Shown: positions 25,738 through 35,081, counted from the first letter of the stretch. The stretch: DNA of 64,000 nucleotides from Paenibacillus sp. FSL H7-0357 (GCF_000758525.1 NZ_CP009241.1:5766001-5830000); one strand, 5' to 3'. The notes: generated by a model from the sequence alone, not told the origin. Program-made: numbers and translations.

Positions 25738-27582
25738 TTAGGCCTGGCTGGCTTGTGCTGACTTACGCTGCTTTTCTACACGTTCACGCTCGCCCTTGTT
25801 CAGGATCTTCTTACGAAGACGAACGGATTTCGGGGTGATTTCACAATATTCGTCATCGTTCAGATACTCAAGCGCACCTTCCAGAGAGAACATCCGTGGG
25901 GTCTTCATTTTTACCGTTTCATCCTTTGTAGCGGAACGCACGTTGGTCAGTGCTTTTTCCTTACAGATGTTAACGATAATATCGTTATCACGGGTATGCT
26001 CACCGACGATCATACCTTCGTAGATTTCTGTTCCTGGCTCAAGGAATAGAATACCGCGGTCTTCTACGCCCATCATACCGTAGAACGTTGTACTTCCGGT
26101 CTCACTGGACACCAGCACGCCCTGATGACGTCCGCCAACCTGGCCGCCGATCAGTGGAGCATAGCTGTCAAAGGCATGGTTCATTACACCATAGCCGCGT
26201 GTCAGCGTCAGGAAGTGTGTATTGTAGCCAATCAGGCCGCGTGCAGGAATCAGGAATTCCAGACGAACTTGACCAGTGCCGTGGTTAATCATGTTGACCA
26301 TTTCGGCTTTGCGGCTGCCCAGGCTCTCCATTACGGCGCCCATGCTTTCTTCAGGAACGTCAATCATCAGACGTTCAAGCGGCTCCATCTTGGCTCCGTC
26401 GATTTCTTTGACGATAACCTCAGGCTTGGAAACCTGCATTTCATAACCTTCACGGCGCATATTCTCGATCAGGATACCGAGGTGAAGCTCACCGCGTCCG
26501 GATACGATAAAGGCGTCAGGGGAATCTGTTTCATCCACACGCAAGCTGACATCTGTTTCGAGCTCTTTGAACAGACGCTCGCGCAGCTTACGGGAAGTTA
26601 CCCATTTGCCTTCTTTACCGGCAAACGGACTGTTGTTCACGAGGAACGTCATTTGCATCGTAGGCTCATCGATCTTCAGGACCGGAAGGGCTTCAGGATG
26701 CTGCGGATCAGCAATCGTCTCACCGATGTTGATATCCTTGATGCCGGCGATAGCAACGATGTCGCCTGCGCCCGCTTCTTCGGTTTCTACGCGCTTGAGG
26801 CCTTGGAAGCCGAACAGCTTCTCGATCCGTGCCGTCTTGCTCTTACCGTCACGCATAATAACAGTTACGGATTGGCCTTGCTTGATAACACCGCGGTTTA
26901 CACGTCCGATGGCAATACGGCCAAGGTATTCATTGTAATCCATCAGCGTAACAAGGAACTGCAGAGGTTCTTCAACTTTTTCAGTCGGAGCCGGGATATG
27001 CTCAACAATGGTTTCATACAAAGCAAGCATGTTGTCATCCTGTTTCTCAGTATCCATGCTCGATGTGCCGTTTAGTGCGGATGCATAAACTACCGGGAAT
27101 TCCAGCTGATCGTCACTGGCTTCAAGCTCAATGAACAGATCCAGCACTTCATCAATAACTTCCTTCGGACGTGCAGCCGGACGGTCAATCTTGTTCACTA
27201 CAACGATTGGTGTCAGGTGCTGTTCCAGCGCTTTGCGCAGAACGAACTTCGTTTGCGGCATGCAGCCTTCATAGGCGTCAACAACAAGCAGTACACCATC
27301 AACCATCTTCATGATCCGTTCCACTTCGCCGCCGAAGTCAGCATGGCCCGGGGTATCTACAATGTTGATCAAGAACTCTTTATAGGTAATTGCTGTATTT
27401 TTGGCTAGGATGGTGATTCCGCGTTCCCGCTCCAGGTCGTTCGAGTCCATGGCACGTTCTTGCAGGTGCTCATGCGCGCTAAAAATTCCTGATTGCTGCA
27501 AAAGCTGATCGACAAGTGTTGTTTTACCATGGTCAACGTGGGCAATGATCGCAATGTTGCGAATATCTTTTCTTGAATGCAT
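25738..27582 (-). CDS. typA: Ribosome-associated GTPase TypA/BipA
   Basis: 614 residues from the ATG at 27582, matching the family length. G1 motif [11 protein letters not shown]2 ERERGITI, G3 [16 protein letters not shown]4 NKIDR. EF-G-like domains III and V follow, then the TypA-specific C-terminal domain ([15 protein letters not shown]). BipA helps 50S assembly and growth under cold and stress. The frame runs ten codons further up to a TTG, but the first ten residues are not family-like. No strong ribosome site is visible before the ATG. Confidence 0.95.
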   Translation of the reverse strand: MHSRKDIRNIAIIAHVDHGKTTLVDQLLQQSGIFSAHEHLQERAMDSNDLERERGITILAKNTAITYKEFLINIVDTPGHADFGGEVERIMKMVDGVLLVVDAYEGCMPQTKFVLRKALEQHLTPIVVVNKIDRPAARPKEVIDEVLDLFIELEASDDQLEFPVVYASALNGTSSMDTEKQDDNMLALYETIVEHIPAPTEKVEEPLQFLVTLMDYNEYLGRIAIGRVNRGVIKQGQSVTVIMRDGKSKTARIEKLFGFQGLKRVETEEAGAGDIVAIAGIKDINIGETIADPQHPEALPVLKIDEPTMQMTFLVNNSPFAGKEGKWVTSRKLRERLFKELETDVSLRVDETDSPDAFIVSGRGELHLGILIENMRREGYEMQVSKPEVIVKEIDGAKMEPLERLMIDVPEESMGAVMESLGSRKAEMVNMINHGTGQVRLEFLIPARGLIGYNTHFLTLTRGYGVMNHAFDSYAPLIGGQVGGRHQGVLVSSETGSTTFYGMMGVEDRGILFLEPGTEIYEGMIVGEHTRDNDIIVNICKEKALTNVRSATKDETVKMKTPRMFSLEGALEYLNDDEYCEITPKSVRLRKKILNKGERERVEKQRKSAQASQA

Positions 27583-27699
27583 GATTTGTATCCAAATCCT
27601 CTCATTTATCAAATTAAAAATGTTTAAATTTATAGCATGTCACGGCAGTCTCACAAAAGAAGCGCCTGGCAGAAAGCCGACGCTCCAACATTCCTTAAT

Positions 27700-27727
27700 A
27701 TTATAGTGAAAGCACTATGAAAAGCAA
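27700..27727 (-). promoter_or_regulatory. Promoter of typA
   Basis: TTGCTT (27722-27727), 16-bp spacer, TATAAT (27700-27705). The leader to the ATG is about 115 nt and holds a GAGCGTCGGC...GCC..GCGCTTC hairpin. Confidence 0.65.
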
Positions 27728-27833
27728 GTCTTTTTCTGAAAAAACGATTTCCAACTTCGTTTAATTTTTCTAATTTCGAGTCAGACCCTTTTTTCCTTGA
27801 GAAGATCCGCAAATTTCACAGCTGCCGGTTCAC

Positions 27834-28346
27834 TCACCAGCCCCCGTTCCACTTCTTGCGGCTTCCCGGTTTTCCGCGCCCGGCCATCAGCCAAATCCCG
27901 GCAGCAATCAGTACCGCACCTAACAAATACAACGCTCCTGTGCCCAGCAGACTGAAGATAAACAGCACCAGACTCAGTGCTCCCAGTATGACAGACGTAG
28001 TCATCAGACCGCCGGTCCGCGCCGGAGAATACAGCGAATATTCATAAAGCCCGACAGCGATGCCGAACAGCAGCAGCGGCCACAGATGAGTCATAAGCCC
28101 CCAGCCCCAGGTATTGCATAACCCGAGGAGCAATCCATATACAGTCAATATTCCGGCCGGAATCAACACGGTTGCCGAAGCGCGGCGGCTGAAGAAAAGC
28201 ACATGCAGGAACAGGCCTGGAACCAGTATCACGAGTGGCCATAAGGCCCGCCCGAGAAACCCGAACACCCCCAGCTTTCCGAATAGAATCACAATGCCGG
28301 CGGCGGCAATAAAAATACCCAGTTTCATGTCGTTTTTGGAAGACAT
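27834..28346 (-). CDS. Membrane protein with LiaF/LiaI-like helices, unknown function
   Basis: 170 residues with about five membrane helices. The first half repeats the pattern G-x-FFxxA-G-hydrophobic-GxLG...LWPLVIL, which is typical of LiaI/LiaF transmembrane modules and DUF5668 proteins (GRALWPLVILVPGLFL, THLWPLLLFGIAV). The C-terminus is basic and Gly-rich. In families of this type the helices sense or anchor envelope stress regulators; no such partners are near. Two adjacent starts (TTG, ATG); I chose the ATG. Confidence 0.6.
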   Translation of the reverse strand: MSSKNDMKLGIFIAAAGIVILFGKLGVFGFLGRALWPLVILVPGLFLHVLFFSRRASATVLIPAGILTVYGLLLGLCNTWGWGLMTHLWPLLLFGIAVGLYEYSLYSPARTGGLMTTSVILGALSLVLFIFSLLGTGALYLLGAVLIAAGIWLMAGRGKPGSRKKWNGGW

Positions 28347-28503
28347 CAATCACCCATCCCTTCAAATTCACGTCTATTCCTTACCTCGTCACTTCGAAAG
28401 TACATTCCTGCGACAGGATTCCCTTTATATTTTATCTGAAAAATAAATAAAACACCATCATTCTTCATATTTTAGAAGATGATGAAAAAGCTGCTCAGTC
28501 TAA

Positions 28504-28545
28504 AGAGGCTGCGCCCCAGCTTATCCAGCTTTTGGCACAGCCTCT
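28504..28545 (-). terminator. Probable terminator of the first terC gene
   Basis: AGAGGCTGTGCC...GGCGCAGCCTCT stem on the minus strand 15 bp after the stop, but only TTT follows. A second, weaker hairpin (CATCATTCTTC/GAAGATGATG) lies at 28452-28481. Confidence 0.55.
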
Positions 28546-28559
28546 AGTATTGCCGCTTC

Positions 28560-29219
28560 TTAACCTGCGGATACGGTCCTCCGCTTAATCATGCCGGACA
28601 GGACAACGATAACACCAAGTGCAAGCGGCAAAATGGAGTGTAAAGACGGCAGCATAAAGGAGAGCACCGCGCCAAACTTGGCATCCTGCAGCAGCATTTC
28701 TCCAGCTGTATGGGCGAGTATGTAGGCGCCGATGAAGACAAGTACAGGAAACCGGTGCAGCCAGCCAACGATAATACCGCTTCCCCAGACGACGATCGGA
28801 ATACTTAAAGCGATCCCGATGACGATCAGGGCCAAATCACCCTTGGCTACTCCCGCAATCGCCAGCACATTGTCGAGACTCATGATGAAGTCAGCCAACA
28901 GAATGGTGCGGATGGACCTCCACACGGTAGAGCTTTCCTCCACCCTAACCTCCTCTTCTTCCTCCAGCAGCAGCTTGAAGGCAATCCATAGCAGCAGAAT
29001 GCCTCCGCCTGCTTCAATATAAGGGATTTTCAGCAGCAGCACTGCCGCAAACGTCAGCACACACCGCAGAATGACAGCGCCCGCAGCCCCCCACCAGACA
29101 GCAGTTTTGCGGTTCTTCTCCGGGAGACTTTTGCTGGCCATCGCTATGACCATCGCGTTATCTCCGCTCAGCACAAGATTGATCATCAATATTTCCCCAA
29201 GCAGCAACAAGGAATCCAT
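28560..29219 (-). CDS. TerC family integral membrane protein (YjbE-type)
   Basis: 219 residues, seven membrane helices. Conserved metal-site motifs: LVLSGDNAMVIAMA in helix 1 and ADFIMSLDNVLAIAG in helix 4. TerC/YjbE-type proteins are now linked to metal export, notably manganese, often to supply secreted metalloenzymes. An acidic loop (LLEEEEEVRVEES) lies between helices 3 and 4. Divergent from a paralogue at 29389. GGGGAGG precedes the ATG, and an 18-bp palindrome sits directly upstream of it. Confidence 0.85.
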   Translation of the reverse strand: MDSLLLLGEILMINLVLSGDNAMVIAMASKSLPEKNRKTAVWWGAAGAVILRCVLTFAAVLLLKIPYIEAGGGILLLWIAFKLLLEEEEEVRVEESSTVWRSIRTILLADFIMSLDNVLAIAGVAKGDLALIVIGIALSIPIVVWGSGIIVGWLHRFPVLVFIGAYILAHTAGEMLLQDAKFGAVLSFMLPSLHSILPLALGVIVVLSGMIKRRTVSAG

Positions 29220-29239
29220 TAGCTTTTACCTCCCCGGAC

Positions 29240-29257
29240 TACATGTAATTACATGTA
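29240..29257. promoter_or_regulatory. 18-bp perfect palindrome, candidate operator
   Basis: TACATGTAATTACATGTA lies 21 bp before the minus-strand terC start, in the 169-bp divergent gap. Length and symmetry suit a dimeric repressor. The regulator is unknown, and the sequence does not fit the MntR or Fur box I know. Confidence 0.55.
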
Positions 29258-29326
29258 TGTGGAATGGCGACAAGCTATGCTTCCTGTCCAACTTTTTTCC
29301 CGGCTGATGCATGTCCGGCCCCTTTT

Positions 29327-29355
29327 TTGCGTATACAAAACTATACCTGTCTAAT
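29327..29355 (+). promoter_or_regulatory. Possible promoter of the second terC gene
   Basis: TTGCGT (29327-29332), 17-bp spacer, TCTAAT (29350-29355), 33 bp before the TTG start. Confidence 0.4.
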
Positions 29356-29388
29356 GCTCTGACCAACAAACTATGGGAGTGACCCGGC

Positions 29389-30084
29389 TTGAATACAACC
29401 GTTACCGATTTTATATTGCCCTTGCTGAATATCGTTTTTCTCGATTTGATTCTGGCGGGGGACAACGCTATTGTCATCGGGCTTGCTGCACGAAATTTAC
29501 CGGCAGACACCCAGAAAAAGGCTATTCTGCTTGGAACGGGCGGAGCCGTTGTGCTGCGGATCATCGCTACCATACTGGTTGTCTGGCTGCTGAAAGTCCC
29601 TTGGCTGCTGCTGTTCGGTGGTCTGCTGCTGATTCTGATTGCATACAAGCTGCTCAGCGGGGAAAATAACGATGCGGATATCAAGGCCGGAGGCACACTG
29701 TGGGCGGCTGTGCGGACAATTATTGTTGCCGACGCGGCCATGGGTCTGGACAATGTCATCGCCATTGCCGGAGCAGCCAATCACAATATCACGCTGGTTG
29801 TGGTAGGACTGCTTATCAGTGTCCCCATTGTGGTCTGGGGCAGTACGCTTTTTATTAAGCTGATTAACCGGTATCCCTGGATTATTTACATCGGTTCCGC
29901 AGTGCTGGGGTACACCGCCTCCACCATGATTACCGGTGAACAGAAGCTCCAGCCTTTTTTTGAGCAGCACCCGCTGCTCCATGTTCTCTTCATCATCCTT
30001 GTGATTGCAGGCATACTCGCTACAGGGCACTGGAAACGGCGGCTGGAGCACAAAAAGATCCCGCATAGCGGGACCTCGGGCTAA
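29389..30084 (+). CDS. TerC family integral membrane protein, second paralogue
   Basis: 231 residues from a TTG start, seven membrane helices, metal-site motifs DLILAGDNAIVIGLAA and VADAAMGLDNVIAIAGAA. The C-terminal helix is followed by a short basic tail. It is clearly a diverged copy of the 28560 gene (same helix order, SIPIVVWGS/SVPIVVWGS in both). Two TerC proteins of this type facing each other suggest shared control or a two-subunit role; neither is shown. Confidence 0.85.
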   Translation: MNTTVTDFILPLLNIVFLDLILAGDNAIVIGLAARNLPADTQKKAILLGTGGAVVLRIIATILVVWLLKVPWLLLFGGLLLILIAYKLLSGENNDADIKAGGTLWAAVRTIIVADAAMGLDNVIAIAGAANHNITLVVVGLLISVPIVVWGSTLFIKLINRYPWIIYIGSAVLGYTASTMITGEQKLQPFFEQHPLLHVLFIILVIAGILATGHWKRRLEHKKIPHSGTSG

Positions 30085-30103
30085 GACATAACATTTCATC
30101 AAC

Positions 30104-30144
30104 AAAAAAAAGGGGGGCCGAAATCCGTCAACGGTTTCGGGCCA
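30104..30144 (-). terminator. Terminator of the iscS-thiI operon
   Basis: GGCCCGAAACCGT/ACGGATTTCGGCC stem followed by CCCCTTTTTTTTG on the minus strand, 13 bp after thiI. It can also stop reading from terC on the plus strand only weakly. Confidence 0.85.
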
Positions 30145-30156
30145 CCTGCTATTGCG

Positions 30157-31443
30157 TTAGAACCACTCTTCCTGCAGCCCGGCTTGCGCCGGAACTACAT
30201 CGCTTGGTTTCTCATCCCCGTAAGGCGTAATGGAAATCGTCTCTGTCCCCGCGACAGCAGCATCCAGCCGTGCGGCATATCCGGGCAACGTCGCTTCAAT
30301 CTTGTCTACGATCCGCTGATTCGGGTTGGTCGTAGGCGATTTTGGCACAAATAACGTGCAGCAATCCTCGTAAGGCAAGATAGATAAATCATAAGTGCCG
30401 ATCATTTGGGAAAGCTCGACAATCTCGCTTTTGTCCATCATGACCAGCGGCCGCAGCAGCGGCAGCGTTGTAGCGCGTCCGATGACATTCATGCTGGACA
30501 ACGTCTGGCTGGCCACCTGCCCCAGACTCTCCCCGGTAACAAGCGCAAGCGCCCCTTCCCGTTCAGCCAGCCGGGTGGTAATCTTCAGCATCGCCCGCCT
30601 CATCAGCGTAATAATCAGGTTATCCTGGCCAATCCCCGTAAAAGCGGTCTGCACCTCCGTAAACGGAACGAGATGCAGTTTAATCACCCCGGCATAACGC
30701 GACAGCACCCGGGCAAGATCCACGACCTTCTGGCGGGCAAGCTCGCTCGTATAAGGATAACTGTAGAAGTGGACACACTCCACTTCCAAACCGCGGCGCA
30801 TCGAAGACCAGCCTGCCACAGGACTATCAATACCGCCGGACAGGAGGAGCATAGCCTTTCCGTTGGTTCCCAGCGGAAACCCTCCGACCCCGGGGATATT
30901 CTCACAGAAAATATAAGTATGCCCCTCGCGGATTTCGATCTTGAGCTCCATCTGCGGTGATTTCACATCCACGATCAGGCCGGGATAGCCTTGCAGCAGC
31001 GGAGTCGAGATCAGCTTATTCATCTCGATGGAGCCATGCGGGAACTCTTTCCATACCCGGCGCGCGTTGACCTTAAAGGTAGTACCCGGGGCTGGAACGA
31101 TAATCTCCAGGAATGTCCGGCTGGCGGACAGGATATCGTCAAACTCCGATAAAGAGACCTTGACCGGACTAATAGAGGCGATGCCGAAGACATTCTTCAG
31201 CGACGCCGCCAACTCGCCGGCCGGCTCACCGTTCAACTGCACATAAATCCGTCCGAATTCCTTGCTCAGCACCACTTGGGGATATGGCTTGACCATCTCC
31301 TTCACATGGCGCAGCACCGTCTTCTCGAACCGGGCCCGGTTCTTGCCCTTCAGTGTAAATTCCCCGAACCTCAGTATAAGCATATCTGCATATTCAATAC
31401 TGCTTCCGCCGCTTATGGCAGTTCCAGTTTCCTGCTCTTTCAT
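30157..31443 (-). CDS. thiI: tRNA 4-thiouridine synthase ThiI
   Basis: 428 residues. N-terminal ferredoxin-like and THUMP domains (LILRFGEFTLKGKNRARFE; residues 20-180), then the PP-loop ATPase with LLLSGGIDSPVAGW (P-loop), and a short C-terminal tail. It thiolates U8 of tRNA and can serve thiamin synthesis. The rhodanese domain of the E. coli enzyme is absent, as is normal in Bacillales, where a dedicated cysteine desulfurase passes sulfur directly. It lies 3 bp after that desulfurase gene. Confidence 0.94.
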   Translation of the reverse strand: MKEQETGTAISGGSSIEYADMLILRFGEFTLKGKNRARFEKTVLRHVKEMVKPYPQVVLSKEFGRIYVQLNGEPAGELAASLKNVFGIASISPVKVSLSEFDDILSASRTFLEIIVPAPGTTFKVNARRVWKEFPHGSIEMNKLISTPLLQGYPGLIVDVKSPQMELKIEIREGHTYIFCENIPGVGGFPLGTNGKAMLLLSGGIDSPVAGWSSMRRGLEVECVHFYSYPYTSELARQKVVDLARVLSRYAGVIKLHLVPFTEVQTAFTGIGQDNLIITLMRRAMLKITTRLAEREGALALVTGESLGQVASQTLSSMNVIGRATTLPLLRPLVMMDKSEIVELSQMIGTYDLSILPYEDCCTLFVPKSPTTNPNQRIVDKIEATLPGYAARLDAAVAGTETISITPYGDEKPSDVVPAQAGLQEEWF

Positions 31444-31446
31444 CGG

Positions 31447-32598
31447 TTATCTCATGCCTCCTTCAACAATCTTCAAAGCCTGTACAGCCTTAAGCAGCGC
31501 CTGCTCCAGCAGGGCAATATCAGCTTCCGTATGGCTGTCGCCAAGGCTAATGCGGATTCCGCCAAGTGCCGTAGAAACATCCCTGCCCATGGACAGCAGA
31601 ATCCGGCTCGGCTCGGCCAGCCGCGAAGAGCAGGCCGAACGGGTGGACACGACCATCCCCAGTTCCTCCAGCTTGCGGGCCAGCACCTCCCCCTTCATGC
31701 CGGGATAAGAGAAATGGACAATATGCGGAGCTCCGTCCTCCCTGCTGTTGACCTTCAATTCCGGGATGCCTGCCACAAACTTCAACAGCCGGTTGCGCAG
31801 CGGAATCATCACATGGTTAAACTGTTCCCTCCGCTCGCCGCTCATGCGGATGGCTTTGGCGGAAGCCACAACCGCCGGCACATTTTCCGTACCGGCGCGG
31901 AGTCCGTTCTCCTGGGAGCCGCCAGTCAGCAACGGAAATAGTGTAACCCCTTCTCTTACATACAGCAGCCCTACTCCGCGCGGGCCGCGGATTTTGTGGG
32001 GGGACAAGCTGTACAGGTCAGCCTGCCACTCACCCAGTCTTGGCTCAAACCCGCTGTAGCCCTGCACTCCGTCCACATGAAACAGCGTCCGGTGGTTGGC
32101 AGCCTTCACCAGCCGTCCGATCTCCAGCAGCGGCTGCACTGTTCCAACCTCATTATTGACATGCATCACGCTGACAAGTACAGTATCCCGGCGCACCGCA
32201 GCGGCAATACGGGAGGGCTCAACCATTCCTGAGCTATCCGGTGCTACAAAGGTGACCTCCCAGCCCATGTTTTGCAGCTGCAGGCAGCTCTCATAGACCG
32301 AAGGATGCTCTATTTCCGTAGTCACGATATGGCGTCCCCTGCTCTGATACTGCAGAGCTGCGCCTTTTACCGCGAGGTTGTTGCTTTCGGTAGCGCCAGA
32401 GGTGAACAGAATTTCCTGCGGCTTCACTCCGAGCGCGGCTGCGCAGACTTCCCTTGAACGTTTGATAAGCCGGTCCGCTTCCGTACCTGCACGGTGCAGC
32501 GACGAGGGATTGGCATAATGCTGCTTCATAATCTGCTCCATCGTCTGCACTACTTCTTCATAAGGGGGTGCGGCAGCGGCATAATCCCAGTACAGCAT
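31447..32598 (-). CDS. Cysteine desulfurase (NifS/IscS family, NifZ-type partner of ThiI)
   Basis: 383 residues, class V aminotransferase fold. LYWDYAAAAPP at the start, cofactor motifs FTSGATESNNLAVKG and HVDGVQGYSG, the PLP lysine in SLSPHKIRGPRG, and the catalytic Cys loop STRSACSSR. It takes sulfur from cysteine as a persulfide and, from its coupling to thiI (3-bp gap), most likely feeds 4-thiouridine synthesis, as B. subtilis NifZ does. Confidence 0.9.
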   Translation of the reverse strand: MLYWDYAAAAPPYEEVVQTMEQIMKQHYANPSSLHRAGTEADRLIKRSREVCAAALGVKPQEILFTSGATESNNLAVKGAALQYQSRGRHIVTTEIEHPSVYESCLQLQNMGWEVTFVAPDSSGMVEPSRIAAAVRRDTVLVSVMHVNNEVGTVQPLLEIGRLVKAANHRTLFHVDGVQGYSGFEPRLGEWQADLYSLSPHKIRGPRGVGLLYVREGVTLFPLLTGGSQENGLRAGTENVPAVVASAKAIRMSGERREQFNHVMIPLRNRLLKFVAGIPELKVNSREDGAPHIVHFSYPGMKGEVLARKLEELGMVVSTRSACSSRLAEPSRILLSMGRDVSTALGGIRISLGDSHTEADIALLEQALLKAVQALKIVEGGMR

Positions 32599-32709
32599 AT
32601 ATCGGATCTCTCCTTTGCTTCTGTGCTGATAAGCTCATGCGCGAGAATATAGAATAACTGATCCGGCTGAACTTATAAAGTCTAGGTGCCTGTACTTTCT
32701 TATATCCGG

Positions 32710-32771
32710 AAAAAAGGATCAAACGGGTCCCGCCACCAGAGTGGTCCAGACGACACCATTTGATCCTTTTT
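32710..32771. terminator. Terminator of the lytic transglycosylase gene
   Basis: AAAAAGGATCAAA and TTTGATCCTTTTT arms enclose a GC-rich inner region (GGTCC/GGACC). Follows the gene at 32773 directly; symmetrical, so it may work both ways. Confidence 0.8.
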
Positions 32772-32772
32772 A

Positions 32773-33483
32773 TTATACCCCGTACTCAGCTCGGGCGCGT
32801 TCTATTTTGAGAATATAGGCCTGGGTTTCCTCCGGAAGCTGGGTAAGCTTCTCCATCAGCTCCTGGTCACTGTTGACTCCGAGCTTATTAACCCGTCCCG
32901 GACCGGCATTATAAGCGGCCAGTGCCATCTTCTCCTGCCCGTCAAAACGCTTCAGCTGATACGATAAATAACGCACTCCGCCGTCAATGCTCTGAGCCGG
33001 ATCGAAGGGATCGGAAACACCTAGGCCATTCGCCGTGCCATCCATCAGCTGCATCAATCCCTTCGCTCCCGCCGAAGAAACGACATTTGGGTTGAACGAG
33101 GATTCCGTATCGATTACTGCCTTGATCAAGTCGACCGGCACACCGTACTTCGTACTGGCCGTCTGAATCAGCTCTTCATAATCGGTAGGCCTGGTTTCCG
33201 TTATTTCCCCGGAAATTGCGTTATAAGAATCGCTTGTCCCTCCAAGCTGCTGCCACAGCAGACCGCTTAGAGAGGAGCTGTCGCCAAGGGAATTCAGTGC
33301 AGTTGCGCTGTCCTTATCCTCCGGCTGCAACGTCCGCTCCTGCAGCAAAGCGGAAAACTCCGCTGACGTTGAACCCGATACTTCACTGGAATTTTTCCCT
33401 GTTTCACTTTTGAGGCTTGAACTTCTTAAGTTCACCCATCTTAGTTGCCCAACTCCGCTCCCTGAAGCCGGATTGATCGCCAT
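32773..33483 (-). CDS. Lytic transglycosylase, SLT domain
   Basis: 236 residues. The C-terminal half is a soluble lytic transglycosylase domain: KYGVPVDLIKAVIDTESSFNP with the catalytic Glu, SSAGAKGLMQLM, and MALAAYNAGPGRVNKLG. The first 110 residues are polar and low in complexity, with no signal peptide or membrane helix. Export would need another route, or the protein acts during flagellar or spore assembly; both are guesses. Monocistronic with its own terminator. Confidence 0.85.
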   Translation of the reverse strand: MAINPASGSGVGQLRWVNLRSSSLKSETGKNSSEVSGSTSAEFSALLQERTLQPEDKDSATALNSLGDSSSLSGLLWQQLGGTSDSYNAISGEITETRPTDYEELIQTASTKYGVPVDLIKAVIDTESSFNPNVVSSAGAKGLMQLMDGTANGLGVSDPFDPAQSIDGGVRYLSYQLKRFDGQEKMALAAYNAGPGRVNKLGVNSDQELMEKLTQLPEETQAYILKIERARAEYGV

Positions 33484-33609
33484 ATTGCACTTTCCTTTCC
33501 TTCTGCTGATCCTCTATATAAAATTCCTAACCTTAAAGAAACTCAATTTAAATTTAAAATACGACTTTATTTTACAGTCGAATCATAATAATTGCTATAT
33601 GCTGACATG

Positions 33610-33656
33610 AAAAAACAGACTTCAGACCCTCATAGTTAGGTCTAAAAGCCTGTTTT
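33610..33656 (-). terminator. Terminator of the DUF4190-like gene
   Basis: AAACAGGCTTTTAGACC/GGTCTGAAGTCTGTTT stem followed by TTTTC on the minus strand, 30 bp after the stop. Confidence 0.8.
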
Positions 33657-33685
33657 GAATCCATTGCTTCTGGTTTCTTCTTACG

Positions 33686-34087
33686 CTAGCGGGCAAATGG
33701 TATCATGACAAAATAGCTGAGTGTGGATACAATCCCCAGTCCCATTGCCCATGCGCCGGTAGTTTTTTGCCCTTTGGCGTAAGCATAGTACCCAAGTATG
33801 GCAGCTACGGGACCAAGAATGACCGACCAGATGAACAAGGAGGCAATCCCGAAGCCCAGCCCGACCCTCCCCATACTTTTACTGCCGGTCTCTGTTTCAC
33901 TGTGCTCCTTGGTCTCGGCTGTTTTGCCGCCTGTGCTGTGAATATGTGCCGGAAGCGGGCTTACCTCCGCGGCATATTCTTCATTGTGAGTCCGGTCCCG
34001 CCGGGGAAAATCCACTCTACGCGGACGCAGGATGATTTTTTTCCTTTCGGACGGGTCAAGTTTGGATTTATCACTGTGTTTGTCCAT
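33686..34087 (-). CDS. DUF4190-like membrane protein
   Basis: 133 residues. A charged, disordered N-terminus (1-72, many R, K, E, T) is followed by two membrane helices with Gly-rich turns (LGFGIASLFIWSVILGPVAAILGYYAY and TTGAWAMGLGIVSTLSYFVMI). This helix pair matches DUF4190. Function unknown. It starts 11 bp after the DUF1540 gene, so the two are probably one operon. Confidence 0.6.
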   Translation of the reverse strand: MDKHSDKSKLDPSERKKIILRPRRVDFPRRDRTHNEEYAAEVSPLPAHIHSTGGKTAETKEHSETETGSKSMGRVGLGFGIASLFIWSVILGPVAAILGYYAYAKGQKTTGAWAMGLGIVSTLSYFVMIPFAR

Positions 34088-34098
34088 TTTCAGGCCTC

Positions 34099-34320
34099 CT
34101 AGTTGTTAGGCTTGAAGGTCAGACAGCAGGTCGCGGACGAAGTTCCGGCATGATCATGATGATTGTTAGCCATCATCTCTTCGGCATATTCTTCCTTGAA
34201 CCCGCTGCCTGCATGCTTGTCGATTTCAATAACGATCTCCTCGGCCCGGCATAAGTTCTGTTCACCCCAATAATGACAGTTGCTCACACTGCATCTTACA
34301 AGCGGTTTTGCGGTTGTCAT
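34099..34320 (-). CDS. DUF1540 small Cys-rich protein
   Basis: 73 residues. VRCSVSNCHYWGEQNLCRAEEIVI and a C-terminal CC pair give the DUF1540 pattern of conserved cysteines, a likely metal-binding knot. The middle is acidic with HH. Function unknown; family members are common in spore formers. GAGGTGATC precedes the ATG. Confidence 0.8.
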   Translation of the reverse strand: MTTAKPLVRCSVSNCHYWGEQNLCRAEEIVIEIDKHAGSGFKEEYAEEMMANNHHDHAGTSSATCCLTFKPNN

Positions 34321-34448
34321 GTGATCACCTCAGGAATCATTATGTCCGTGGAATTTCATCTCTATGCGGTAGACGAGGTGCCAGTCCCCTCCACAAAACC
34401 CACAAAAAACACTGTGTCCCAATGCTTTGCAGAAAGCTTAATCAATAC

Positions 34449-34490
34449 AAAAAAGACCGTTCCGCCATGTGTATATGACAGAAACGATCC
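34449..34490 (-). terminator. Terminator of the ypuI-like gene
   Basis: GATCGTTTC...GGAACGGTC stem followed by TTTTTTG on the minus strand, 30 bp after the stop. The 200-bp gap holds nothing else I recognise. Confidence 0.75.
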
Positions 34491-34520
34491 TTTGAATTTC
34501 GCGAAATATGACATAAGATG

Positions 34521-35018
34521 TTAAACCTGGTTTTGCATACGCTTTTCAGTTAAATAATCATTCTCATAATAATTGAGGTCATCGCGCAGCTCTTCATAGA
34601 CTTTGGTAATCTCCATAATAATATCACGGGCCGGGCGAACAGGCTTTTTGCGGAAACGAATGGCATCCTGGCCTGTGTAAGCGTAACGGCCGTCCTCGGA
34701 GTAACTCTCATTCTTTGGATAAAAGAAATTGTTGACTCCATAATGATATACATTATATAGCGCTTTTTGCGCGAATGCTTCGTCAAATGTGGCGCGGCGC
34801 AGGGCAACTCCCAGCTTCTCATAAGACATTTCCGAGAATACCAGCAGGTGGCGGAGATCGGACAGGAAACCTTGATAAAAAGCTACCGTTTCTTCATCTT
34901 CTTCGGTTACTAGCTGAGGCAGGGCATGGTTGTTGAGGAATAATTCCATTTTACCGATCACGGATTTAAGTTTTTCTCTCGTCGTTTCACACAATTTCTG
35001 CACATTGGCTGCTGACAT
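34521..35018 (-). CDS. YpuI family (DUF3907) protein
   Basis: 165 residues, soluble and mostly helical. Recognised by overall pattern: FYQGFLSDLRHLLVFSE, FAQKALYNVYHYGVNNFFYPKNE, RYAYTGQDAIRFR. YpuI is conserved in Bacillales and of unknown function. Monocistronic. Confidence 0.75.
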   Translation of the reverse strand: MSAANVQKLCETTREKLKSVIGKMELFLNNHALPQLVTEEDEETVAFYQGFLSDLRHLLVFSEMSYEKLGVALRRATFDEAFAQKALYNVYHYGVNNFFYPKNESYSEDGRYAYTGQDAIRFRKKPVRPARDIIMEITKVYEELRDDLNYYENDYLTEKRMQNQV

Positions 35019-35046
35019 GGCGAGTGCTCCCCCTTATTAGTCCTTG

Positions 35047-35081
35047 CTTCTTGTAGTCATTTTCAACTTCTTGTAGTCATT
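35047..35081. repeat. Tandem 15-bp direct repeat, 20-bp pitch
   Basis: CTTCTTGTAGTCATT occurs at 35047 and 35067; the second is followed by CTACAA, making a TTGTAG-5-CTACAA hairpin. Lies just upstream of the ypuI-like start. Confidence 0.5.

Noticed and set aside
29220..29388. yybP-ykoY manganese riboswitch upstream of terC
   Set aside because: The expected conserved GGGGAGUA-type core is absent on both strands; only a palindrome and weak promoter boxes are seen.
29226..29780. 184-codon minus-strand frame in the terC gap
   Set aside because: Mostly antisense to the second terC gene; Ser/Ala-rich shadow composition.
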